A DNA stretch of 64,000 bases from Burkholderiaceae bacterium. Lineage in GTDB: Bacteria > Pseudomonadota > Gammaproteobacteria > Burkholderiales > Burkholderiaceae_F. The position numbers and the translations under genes are program-made. The first letter of the stretch is position 1. Each line of letters begins with the position of its first letter. Location: NCBI GenBank assembly GCA_019236735.1, contig JAFAIM010000063.1, forward strand, positions 1 through 64,000. The letters run 5' to 3'. Under the pieces are notes generated by a model. That model saw only the letters and a program-made list of their open reading frames with translations. It was not told the DNA's origin and did not search any database. Shown in pieces: positions 52,928 through 60,549 of this stretch.

Positions 52928-53257
52928 GCGTGGCGATCGATGCCACGCATCCGCTTTCGGCCCTCCATGGGATCTGGGACAGCACCGAATATTTTAAGAC
53001 TGCAAGTCATCATCATTCGCCGCCGGCTCCGAAGCAAGAGCTGCTAGCGCCATCTGGGGAACTCGAAAACCCGACTTCTTGAGGGGGGAGTTCGAGTAGG
53101 AACACTACCCAGCCTCCAATCACGCGCGGGCGGGTTGCGCCCACCGCAGTGATCGCTCACGATGCTCGTTGGAGCAGTAGCCACCGCTTACCGCTTCACC
53201 GCACTCGGCTTCTAAGCTCAACCACCGAAGAACGGCGTAGCGGCGCGTTGGGGGACC
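52928..53257. other. 330-nt intergenic region
   Basis: No protein or RNA gene recognised. It contains the upstream region of the PAS kinase gene and the downstream end of the transglycosylase gene (both minus strand). A short inverted repeat, gaactc/gagttc with a long loop, occurs near 53070-53095; it is too weak to assign. Confidence 0.5.
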
Positions 53258-53896
53258 TTAACCTGGTACGGGCTTGCCCAGGCGTGACAAGACTTTCGGT
53301 ACGTAAGAAAGCGTCTCGTTGATCTGCGGAATTCGGTAGCCGGCGCGCACGACCGCGGTTTCACCGGCGTTATAGCCAGCCAGAGCCAGTCTTAAATCGC
53401 CATCAAAGAAGTCGAGCAGCCACTTCAGATACAGCGCGCCGCCTCGCACGTTCTCCAGAGGATCGAACGCGTTGCGCACACCGAAGCGCTGCGCCGTCTG
53501 CGGCGTCAGCTGCATCAGTCCCTGCGCGCCCTTTCTCGAAACCGCTTTGGGGTCGTAACCCGATTCGACTTCGATCACCGCATGCAGCAATTGCGGCGAC
53601 ACCGCCGTCTCCTGAGCCACTTTCTGGATCACTGGCTCGATGCTTTGCACGCGCTTCGGATCGGGAGCGAACCCGACGCTCACCGACGTGGGGGCGACCA
53701 TCACCGGCGCCGGCTGCGGTGCATTGATCACAACGTCCGGGGTATCGCCCGTCTGGAAATTGGACAGAACGACAGCGCCGGTTGTGCGGTCCACACCCGC
53801 GTAAATCTGCGCCTGCGCCGGTGCCGCCAAACTCGAAACTGCAAGCACCAGCAACGGGAACAAGATTCGCCGGTGAACCTTCAAGACACACTCCAT
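53258..53896 (-). CDS. exported lytic transglycosylase
   Basis: A 212-residue protein with a signal peptide (LFPLLVLAVSSLAAPAQAQ) and a DUF4124-like N-terminal stretch (IYAGVDRTTGAVVLSNFQTG). The C-terminal transglycosylase SLT domain (about residues 90-205) has the catalytic glutamate in LLHAVIEVESGYDPKAVSRK and then GLMQLTPQTAQRFGV and LALAGYNAGE. It cleaves peptidoglycan glycan strands, an activity often needed to insert trans-envelope machines such as the one encoded just upstream. The ATG at 53896 is preferred; 53923 would add nine residues. Confidence 0.9.
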   Translation of the reverse strand: MECVLKVHRRILFPLLVLAVSSLAAPAQAQIYAGVDRTTGAVVLSNFQTGDTPDVVINAPQPAPVMVAPTSVSVGFAPDPKRVQSIEPVIQKVAQETAVSPQLLHAVIEVESGYDPKAVSRKGAQGLMQLTPQTAQRFGVRNAFDPLENVRGGALYLKWLLDFFDGDLRLALAGYNAGETAVVRAGYRIPQINETLSYVPKVLSRLGKPVPG

Positions 53897-54115
53897 TCGC
53901 CCCCGCGAGCGGGCCGCCATCACTGAGCGTATTGGAATCCTGGCGACGCATTCCGGGTAGTAGGGGTGCTCCCCATTTTGGTCCGACAGTGCGCCGATTT
54001 CGCGCTGGTATGCCGCGCGCGATGCCGACGGTCGGTGCTTCTCCGTGAAGGTGCGTGCTAACCGACCAGGGTGTCTCGCAGCCGCGTGCGCTCGACCGTC
54101 AGGAAGTTGTGAAAT

Positions 54116-54886
54116 TCAGGTCGCCGCGCCAACGCGCCACGACACATGAACGCGTGTCCCGTGGCGAGGTACGGCCTCTAGGCTGCTCAGGCCGCCACTG
54201 GCTCGCGCCCACCGGTCGATCAGGTCCAGCCCGGAGCCGTGTTGCGAGGGATGCAGGCGCCTCCAGCGTTGCACGTTGAACCCGACGCCGTTGTCCTCGA
54301 TGGCCAGGCGAAGCTCGCCCTCGAAGATCGATAGCAGCACCCGCACCTCGCTGGCCTTCGAGTGGCGCGCTACGTTGTCCAACGCGGCCTGGACCATCCG
54401 GAACACCGCCAGCTTCAAATCGACCGGTACCTCGCGCTCACCAACGGTGATGCGCGGCAGCACAAGGATTGCGCGGTGCTCCTGGCCGAAGTTGCGCAAG
54501 TGCCAGGCGAGCGCAGGCAGCAGCCCAAGATCGTCCAGCACATGCGGCCGTAGCTCCGAGCTCAGCGCCACCAACTTATCCGACACGTCGCGAATGCGAG
54601 CGCTCGCCGCACGCAGCGACTCGGCCGCCTCTTCGACCCGTCCGTCGGCGATGCGCCGCAGCGCCTCTTCGATCAGGTAGCGCGACATCGTTGCCACCGC
54701 AGCAACGTCGCCGCCGAGCACTTGTGCAAGCCGCTCGCGCTCTGATTCCAGCGCCCGCACAAACCCGTCGGCCAGGCCGGATTGGCCAGGTGCAGGGCGA
54801 GCGCCAGCCTCGGAAGCGCGTGCGCCGCCGCTCCAGGTCGAGGTTCTCGTGCCGGATTGTTCGGTCGAAGTCGCAGGTGCGTCCAT
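54116..54886 (-). CDS. histidine-kinase-like ATPase lacking the phosphoacceptor histidine
   Basis: A 256-residue protein that aligns along its length with the HisKA_3/HATPase part of the kinase at 51794-52927: ERERLAQVLGGDVAAVATMS stands where that kinase has AGELHDDVAPLVVMV, and ELRPHVLDDLGLLPALAWHL matches its LRPRLLDDLGLGPTLQW. The histidine and first aspartate of the H box are replaced by Gly-Gly. The ATP-binding part is intact: FRMVQAALDNVARHS (N box), LAIEDNGVGFN and GSGLDLI. It probably cannot autophosphorylate; it may be a phosphatase, a decoy or a partner in heterodimers. It lies 171 nt downstream of a two-component pair. Confidence 0.85.
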   Translation of the reverse strand: MDAPATSTEQSGTRTSTWSGGARASEAGARPAPGQSGLADGFVRALESERERLAQVLGGDVAAVATMSRYLIEEALRRIADGRVEEAAESLRAASARIRDVSDKLVALSSELRPHVLDDLGLLPALAWHLRNFGQEHRAILVLPRITVGEREVPVDLKLAVFRMVQAALDNVARHSKASEVRVLLSIFEGELRLAIEDNGVGFNVQRWRRLHPSQHGSGLDLIDRWARASGGLSSLEAVPRHGTRVHVSWRVGAAT

Positions 54887-55004
54887 CGGCGGACGTCAAG
54901 CAGTCGAGTATCGAGGCGATCGCCGTATATATGGCATGCGATACCACTGTAGGCGAGCCTGTATATCCATTTACTTTCTCAGTAATTACAGATAGGAAAG
55001 TTTG

Positions 55005-55022
55005 CGGTACGAGTATACCGCT
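55005..55022. promoter_or_regulatory. inverted repeat over a putative -10 box upstream of the kinase-like gene
   Basis: GCGGTA and TACCGC form a perfect 6-bp inverted repeat with a 6-nt spacer. On the minus strand the sequence TATACT, a good -10 element, overlaps it (55013-55018). The surrounding 54900-55057 region is clearly more AT-rich than the rest of the window. No convincing -35 was found. This looks like a repressible promoter for the gene at 54116-54886. Confidence 0.4.
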
Positions 55023-55057
55023 ACATCCACATTATTGGTATGGTCGATAAATTCCCG

Positions 55058-56440
55058 CTAGGAAAGCTTCACCGGCAGCACGATTCGCGCCAGCAGACCC
55101 GGCTCGGCGTCCTGCAGCTGCAGCGATCCGCCGTGCAGCGTTGCGATCGCCGAGACGATCGACAAACCGAGGCCGTTGCCGGGAATGTTGCGACTGTGAT
55201 CGAGGCGATAAAAACGTTGGATGACGCGCGGGCGCTCCTCGGCGGGTATGCCAGGGCCGTTGTCGCGGACCGCCAGCGTGACCGAATGCGCACTGGCCTG
55301 CGCTCCTACTTCGACTGTTGTGCCAGGGCCTGCGTACTTGATCGCGTTGTCGATCAGGCTCGCGACCGCACTGGCGATTAGGTTACGGTCGACGCGTGCC
55401 GGAACGGCTGCACCATCGCCGTCGAGCTTCAATTGGATGCGATTTTCCTCGGCGGTGGCGTCGTACAGCTCGACCATGTCGTGCGCGATTCCGTTCAGAT
55501 CGATGAGCTCGAAGGTTTTTGCCCGCATCCCGGATTCGGCTTCGGCAATCTGCAGAAGCTTGTCGAACAAGTGCGTGAGCTCGTCGATGTCTTCGATCGC
55601 CACTTCCGCAGCGTCCGCCACCGTTGGGGCGCTGTTGCGCTGATGCAGCGCGCTTTCCAGCTTGCCGCGAATTCGGCCGAGCGGAGTGCGCAAGTCGTGG
55701 GCGATCGCGTTGGAAACGTGCCGCACGCCGTCCATCAGCTGGCCGATGCGATCGAGCATTCGATTGATGTCCACCGCCAGGCGGCCGAACTCGTCGCTGC
55801 TGACGACCGGAATGCGCTGGCTCAAGTCGCCTGCCTCGATCCGCAGCGCGGTTCGCCGGATCTCGGCGATTCGCCCCTCGATTTGCCGCCGAAAGAGCAG
55901 CGCGCCGGCTGCGAGCATCAGCAACGATGTTGCTACCCCCGATAACAACGCCCGCACGACCAGGCTGCGAATCCGCTCGTGCTCCGTGAGGTCGTACCCG
56001 ACATACAGCAGGCTGCCATCGGCAAATCGGGAGGCAATTATTCGGCTCGCAGTTCGCTTCCCCGATCGGACCACTTCGCGGGTGGCGACCGCATCGAGCT
56101 GCGGCTGGTCGTGCGGTACCTCGGTCAGATTACCAACGATGGCTCGGCCGTCGGGCGACACGAGCAGGAAAGTCTCGGTGTCGCTGTCGATCCCGTCATG
56201 CAGATAAAACTCGATCTCCTTGGCGACCCCCGCAATCGACCGGTCCTGCGAAACCCTCGTCAGTCTTCCAGAGATCGCGCGGATCTTGGCGTCGATCCGC
56301 TGGTCCATCACTCCCACGGTGCCGAAGTAGAAGACCGCCGAGGCGATCAGGATCGAGACGCCAACCAGCAGCGCGTATCCGACCGCTAGGCGGGTCGCGG
56401 TCGACGGACCTCGCTTGCCCCATCCGACTCGCGCGGACAT
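55058..56440 (-). CDS. HAMP-containing sensor histidine kinase
   Basis: A 460-residue kinase. One membrane helix near residues 18-38 (LAVGYALLVGVSILIASAVF), a periplasmic sensor of about 120 residues, a second helix near 168-188 (RALLSGVATSLLMLAAGALL), then a HAMP domain, the HisKA domain with the phosphoacceptor in NAIAHDLRTPLGRIRGKLES, and a HATPase with VASLIDNAIKYAG, VRDNGPGIPAEE and GNGLGLSIV. It lies 31 nt downstream of the response regulator gene. Its periplasmic sensor may read the state of the exported proteins encoded upstream, which is an inference. Confidence 0.93.
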   Translation of the reverse strand: MSARVGWGKRGPSTATRLAVGYALLVGVSILIASAVFYFGTVGVMDQRIDAKIRAISGRLTRVSQDRSIAGVAKEIEFYLHDGIDSDTETFLLVSPDGRAIVGNLTEVPHDQPQLDAVATREVVRSGKRTASRIIASRFADGSLLYVGYDLTEHERIRSLVVRALLSGVATSLLMLAAGALLFRRQIEGRIAEIRRTALRIEAGDLSQRIPVVSSDEFGRLAVDINRMLDRIGQLMDGVRHVSNAIAHDLRTPLGRIRGKLESALHQRNSAPTVADAAEVAIEDIDELTHLFDKLLQIAEAESGMRAKTFELIDLNGIAHDMVELYDATAEENRIQLKLDGDGAAVPARVDRNLIASAVASLIDNAIKYAGPGTTVEVGAQASAHSVTLAVRDNGPGIPAEERPRVIQRFYRLDHSRNIPGNGLGLSIVSAIATLHGGSLQLQDAEPGLLARIVLPVKLS

Positions 56441-56471
56441 GCGCGGGACTCCCGAATTGCCTCTCGAGGGG

Positions 56472-57152
56472 CTAGCTGCCGGCGCTGAGGCGATAACCGA
56501 CGCCCCGCGCCGTGTGGATCAGAGGTGGGGTGAAGTCCTTGTCGATCTTGCCGCGAAGCCGGCTGATCTGGATGTCGATCACGTTGGTCTGCGGATCAAA
56601 GCGGCAGTCCCAGACGGCCTCGAGCAGCATCGTCCGCGTCACCACGCGCCCCTCGTTTCGCATCAAGTACTCGAGCAGCCGGAACTCGCGCGGTCGCAAC
56701 GAGATCGGCGTCGTTCCGCGCATCACCTGGAACGTCTGCAAATCGAGCACGAGGTCAGCGACGCGCAGCTGCGTCGCCGCGTACGCAGGTTTCGCGCGAC
56801 GCAACAGCGCCTCGACTCTCGCGAGCAGTTCGGAAAACGCGAAAGGCTTCGGCAGGTAATCGTCTCCTCCGGAACGCAAGCCGCGCACGCGCTCGTCCAC
56901 TGCGCTGAGGGCGCTCAGGATCAGCACGGGGGTGGTCTTACCAAGGTCGCGCAGCTTGCCGACGATCGACAGCCCGTCGACCTTCCCGGGCAGCAGCCGG
57001 TCCAACACGACCACGTCCCAGGACTCGTTGCTGGCGTGGTGCAAACCGTCCAGGCCGTTGTCGCAGGCGAGCACATTGAAGCCCGCCTCCCGTAAGCCAC
57101 CGCAAACGTACGAAGACGTCTCTACGTCGTCCTCGATGACAAGGCACCTCAA
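56472..57152 (-). CDS. OmpR-type response regulator
   Basis: A 226-residue regulator. The receiver domain has CLVIEDDVETSSYVCGGLRE, the phosphoacceptor in VVVLDRLLPGKVDG and the lysine in YLPKPFAFSELLA; the winged-helix domain has ISLRPREFRLLEYLMRNEGR and VIDIQISRLRGKIDK. The start is probably the TTG at 57152, because GGAGGG lies 6 nt upstream and the receiver begins right there. A longer frame to 57194 would translate the ribosome-binding site as Gly-Gly. It pairs with the kinase immediately downstream. Confidence 0.88.
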   Translation of the reverse strand: MRCLVIEDDVETSSYVCGGLREAGFNVLACDNGLDGLHHASNESWDVVVLDRLLPGKVDGLSIVGKLRDLGKTTPVLILSALSAVDERVRGLRSGGDDYLPKPFAFSELLARVEALLRRAKPAYAATQLRVADLVLDLQTFQVMRGTTPISLRPREFRLLEYLMRNEGRVVTRTMLLEAVWDCRFDPQTNVIDIQISRLRGKIDKDFTPPLIHTARGVGYRLSAGS

Positions 57153-57242
57153 ATGCGGCCCTCCTGGCAGCGTGTACTGCAACCCATCGCGCACAATCTT
57201 AAATCCGAATCTCGCGCGGGCGCACGCGCCGCCATACCCTGC

Positions 57243-57563
57243 CTAATCGCGCGGCCTGGGCTTGCTCCCTCCGTCCTTGTCCACTCTGCCGCCCTCAACC
57301 GTTTTGGAGGAACCTCGGCTTTCATCGTCGGGGGCCTGAACGTCCTTCGGGCGGGGTTTCTTCGCTTCGTGTTCGTTCTTGGCTACTCCGGTGCCGGTGA
57401 GCGGGATCGACACCGTGGTCGTGTCCTGACTGGGACGACCGGCGTCGCTATCCCGCCCGCTCTCGCCGGCGAGCGCCAGCAGCGGTGCAGCCACCAGCGC
57501 AATAGCGAGCGCGGTGAAGCTGCTGCGGTTGCGAATGCTGAGCTTGGTGGAACGAATCTTCAT
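57243..57563 (-). CDS. small secreted polar protein, unknown function
   Basis: A 106-residue protein with a clear signal peptide (FTALAIALVAAPLLALAGES, about residues 15-34) and a mature part of about 75 residues that is rich in Asp, Lys, Pro, Ser and Gly and lacks hydrophobic core residues, so it is probably disordered. The ATG at 57563 has TGAGGA 6 nt upstream, supporting the start. It lies 90 nt before the OmpR-type regulator gene and 265 nt after a LolA-like gene, all on the same strand. No family recognised. Confidence 0.65.
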   Translation of the reverse strand: MKIRSTKLSIRNRSSFTALAIALVAAPLLALAGESGRDSDAGRPSQDTTTVSIPLTGTGVAKNEHEAKKPRPKDVQAPDDESRGSSKTVEGGRVDKDGGSKPRPRD

Positions 57564-57828
57564 GATGGTCCTCAGGAGAAAATCGCACGCCGGCTCCTGC
57601 GAGCCGTACCGCTCTCCCGCCCCATTCCTGCCGTCGCCTGCGAGAGGAGAGCAACCCCTAAGAATCGCTTCCGCGCAGGTCTTTGTTGTTGAGCCAGTTC
57701 GACTCTGGCTTGTTTGGATCCTACCACCATCCCATCGATGCGCGAGTCGGTCGCGACGGGTGGCTTCACTTGCCGACGAACGCAAAGCGGCCTCGGTTTC
57801 AGCGCACGCATAAAGCGCCCCGCCACAC

Positions 57829-58740
57829 CTACTTCGGCGCTTCGGGGCTGCCCGGCGCCGCTGAAGGGACGCCGGGACGCGCCGCGCGAGGCGGCGGCAT
57901 CTGCCCAAGGGAAGGCGGCGCGCCGAAGCCGGCGCTAGAGGAGCGCGGGTGCGCCCCACCAGGCCACGCGAACTCCCGGTCGGCAAGAAGCGGATTGAGC
58001 AGCACCTGATCGATCACCATGCGGTCGCCGGGCCGTCCATCCGCTCCCCTTGTCTCAATTCGCATCGGAATCTTAAGGCCGTCGAAATCCTTGTAGTCGG
58101 CGTAATACACGAACACGGTGCCCGAGCGGCCGCCGCCGTGCACCTCCCGGTCGTATCGGATTTCGAGGAACGATGCGGCATCGACCCACAAGTGGCGAGC
58201 GCTTCCCGATGGCAATCTGACCAGCAGCCGATACGCCTTGCGGCCGTCGACCTCGTCGGTGCCGTCGAGCGCGACTGCGATGCCTTTGGCTTCGTGGCCG
58301 ACCAGCGGCCCGTCGATGCCGGGAGCGTCCTTGGCGAAGCGGACTTCCTCCGGCGTGAACGACGCCAGCTCCGCATCGCCGCCGCGCGGCGGACGCACTT
58401 TCCAGCCCTGGTTGCCGTCGAACGCACGTATCGACTTTTCGTTCTCGACGGTCACCTCGAAGCGCTCCTTGTTCGGGCGCTTCATCTGCAGCACGAACGG
58501 CACGGCACCCGCCTCGGAACTCATCGATTGCAGGTGTCCGAGCCAGACCATCGTATTGACTTTGCGCCAGGCATCGAGCCCGCCACGCGCAGCGACGTTC
58601 TTCTCCACGATCTGATCGACGGTAAGGTCATTGGTCGCCATGGCTGCCTCGGCTGCGTCGGCCACCGATGCCTGCGCTGCGGCGCCGGCTAGGACCAGAG
58701 AGGCAGTCAGCAATCGGATTGCAATCGGCTCGGCTCTCAC
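57829..58740 (-). CDS. exported LolA/LolB-fold-like protein (second copy)
   Basis: A 303-residue protein with a signal peptide (LLTASLVLAGAAAQA) and a domain resembling the outer-membrane lipoprotein-sorting fold: LTVDQIVEKNVAARGGLDAW, QMKRPNKERFEVTVENEKSI, YRLLVRLPSGSARHLWVDAA and SFLEIRYDREVHGGGRSGTV. The last 50 residues are Pro/Ala/Ser-rich. It shares this layout and several segments (AARGGL-AW, KRPNK-R, FDGN-GWK) with the gene at 62287-63213, so the two are paralogues. Its role with the cytochrome c fusion proteins encoded next to it is unknown. Confidence 0.75.
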   Translation of the reverse strand: MRAEPIAIRLLTASLVLAGAAAQASVADAAEAAMATNDLTVDQIVEKNVAARGGLDAWRKVNTMVWLGHLQSMSSEAGAVPFVLQMKRPNKERFEVTVENEKSIRAFDGNQGWKVRPPRGGDAELASFTPEEVRFAKDAPGIDGPLVGHEAKGIAVALDGTDEVDGRKAYRLLVRLPSGSARHLWVDAASFLEIRYDREVHGGGRSGTVFVYYADYKDFDGLKIPMRIETRGADGRPGDRMVIDQVLLNPLLADREFAWPGGAHPRSSSAGFGAPPSLGQMPPPRAARPGVPSAAPGSPEAPK

Positions 58741-58791
58741 GGACAGTCTCCATCCACGATCATCTCGGCATCTCGTTCTCGCAGGCGGCGC

Positions 58792-60549
58792 TCATGGCAC
58801 GATCCAATCGGTGTCGACGATCACGCCGGCGCTGGGCGCCGCAGCCGCGGCAGCGGGGACTGAACCGGCAGGCAGCGTCCGGGGTGTCCCGTTGGACGCG
58901 ACCTGAGCGCCGGCCGGTGGCGCAGCCAGCCGGACGATGTATCCGCCCTTGGAAGCGAAGCGCTGGCCCGGCGCCAGCGCCAGCCGCCGGTAGTAGCCGT
59001 CGAGAAGTTTCACGCTCACCATGTTCTCGATCTGCTCGATCAGGTAGTCGGGAACGAGGTCACCGAACGCATGCCCGATGCCCTCGGACAGGACCTGGCA
59101 GGCGATGTAGGTATCGACCTGGACCCGCTCGGCCACCACCGGGATGTGTTCCGCGCGGAACCACGTGAGCGGCTGCACCAGTCGCACCGAGCGCCGCTGC
59201 GGCAGATCGACGGGATAGGTGATTCGAGTTGGCCCGCGCCAATTCGCTGGCAGCGGCGCTTGCTCCAGTCCCGCCATCAAGCCGGAAGCGAAGATCGCGA
59301 TCGAGTTCGGCGGATCAGCAGGCAATGCACGCAGATCCCCGCCGCGCAGCCACAGCACGACCGTGTCGCCCGCACGCACGTCCGCGAGCGCCTCGCGCAC
59401 CGCGTTCGGCGCGCCATCGGCCGGCAGCGGCCGCTCGATCCATTCGAAGCGGGACCCGCTTCGCAAAGCGTGCGCGGCCGCTTCGCCGACGTCGCCGCGC
59501 CGGTAGATCTGCACGACTCGCCTGCGGTCATCGCCGCTTCGGAGGGCAGGCCCGGCTTTATCCAACTCACCCCGAATCAGATCGGCCTCGAGCAGCACGC
59601 CGCGCGAGAAGTACAGCGGGTAAAAATCGCCCTCAGCGACCACCGGCAGCTGCACGTTCGGAAACAGGCACGGCAGCGCTTCATGTTCACAGAAGCGGTG
59701 CACCGGAGCCCAGTCGCGGCCGCCGACGCCCGAGATCACCGCAAAAACCGGCTCGGCTTCCAGGTGCCGGTTCAGTTGGGCCTCCCATGTGTCGGGTGGG
59801 CCGGAAAGCTCCCACACGTGAAGCCGCCACTTGCGAACGACCCGATAGTGAACGCGACGCGCCGATACCATCGGAGGATCGTGCAACCGCTCGTAGTCGT
59901 TCTTGTTGGAGAAGAAGTGCTGCAGCACGTCGATCATCCCAGCCCGTTCGGCCGAGTCCGCGTCGGGCGTAACGATCGTTGCGAACTCCACGTAATCGTG
60001 GGTCACGCCGCGAGTGGGCTCCCTGGACAGGGACCTCAAATAATGTACGAGCGTCGCGGCATCCGCGTCGTTCAGCGCGAAGCGCGGCATCAGGTAACTC
60101 AACGGTTTGCCGTCGGCATTGATGCCTTCGCGAATTGCGCGCACCAGCGTCTCGTCGGTGTAGCTCTCTCGGCGCCCCCCGGTCGCAGCGGGAGAGTGCA
60201 CGAGCACGTCTGGTGGGAGGCGTTCATCCGGATTGAGAAGATACTTGGCCGTGATTGGAGGGATCGTGATTCGCCCTTCGTTCACGCCGATACCGCTGCG
60301 CCGGTGGCAGTTGGAGCAGGCGGCGGCTTTGCCCTCGATCGCCATTCCATTTTCGCGCACGGCGCGCAAAGGCTCGCCCGAGGGCAGGATTCCTTCGCGA
60401 TAGATCCGTTCGGCTGCGCCCGCTGCGCCGCCTTGCGCTGCGATGGCACCTTCCGCCGCCGCGCCTGCGCCAGCGCAGGCGGTCAGCAGAGCCGCCAGCG
60501 CGATCCAGTCGCGACTTCGCATCGGTCTGTCGTTGTGTTCATGCTTCAC
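58792..60549 (-). CDS. cytochrome c/periplasmic-binding-protein fusion (second copy)
   Basis: A 585-residue exported protein. A lipobox-like signal (ALLTAC) near residue 22 suggests a lipoprotein. A cytochrome c domain (about residues 45-180) has the haem motif CSNCH and a likely axial methionine in LSYLMPRFALNDADAATLVH. The remainder (about 190-550) resembles a type I periplasmic binding protein, with FATIVTPDADSAERAGMIDV, a conserved cysteine pair in FCEHEALPCLFPN, and VVQIYRRGDVGEAAAHALRS. The GTG at 60549 overlaps the stop of the preceding gene by four bases; an ATG at 60522 is the alternative. It may couple ligand binding to electron transfer. Confidence 0.8.
   Translation of the reverse strand: MKHEHNDRPMRSRDWIALAALLTACAGAGAAAEGAIAAQGGAAGAAERIYREGILPSGEPLRAVRENGMAIEGKAAACSNCHRRSGIGVNEGRITIPPITAKYLLNPDERLPPDVLVHSPAATGGRRESYTDETLVRAIREGINADGKPLSYLMPRFALNDADAATLVHYLRSLSREPTRGVTHDYVEFATIVTPDADSAERAGMIDVLQHFFSNKNDYERLHDPPMVSARRVHYRVVRKWRLHVWELSGPPDTWEAQLNRHLEAEPVFAVISGVGGRDWAPVHRFCEHEALPCLFPNVQLPVVAEGDFYPLYFSRGVLLEADLIRGELDKAGPALRSGDDRRRVVQIYRRGDVGEAAAHALRSGSRFEWIERPLPADGAPNAVREALADVRAGDTVVLWLRGGDLRALPADPPNSIAIFASGLMAGLEQAPLPANWRGPTRITYPVDLPQRRSVRLVQPLTWFRAEHIPVVAERVQVDTYIACQVLSEGIGHAFGDLVPDYLIEQIENMVSVKLLDGYYRRLALAPGQRFASKGGYIVRLAAPPAGAQVASNGTPRTLPAGSVPAAAAAAPSAGVIVDTDWIVP

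Noticed and set aside
53070-53095. Inverted repeat gaactc/gagttc in the 52.9-53.2 kb gap as a terminator
   Set aside because: The loop is about 20 nt, the stem only 6 bp and no T-run follows, so it is no better than chance.
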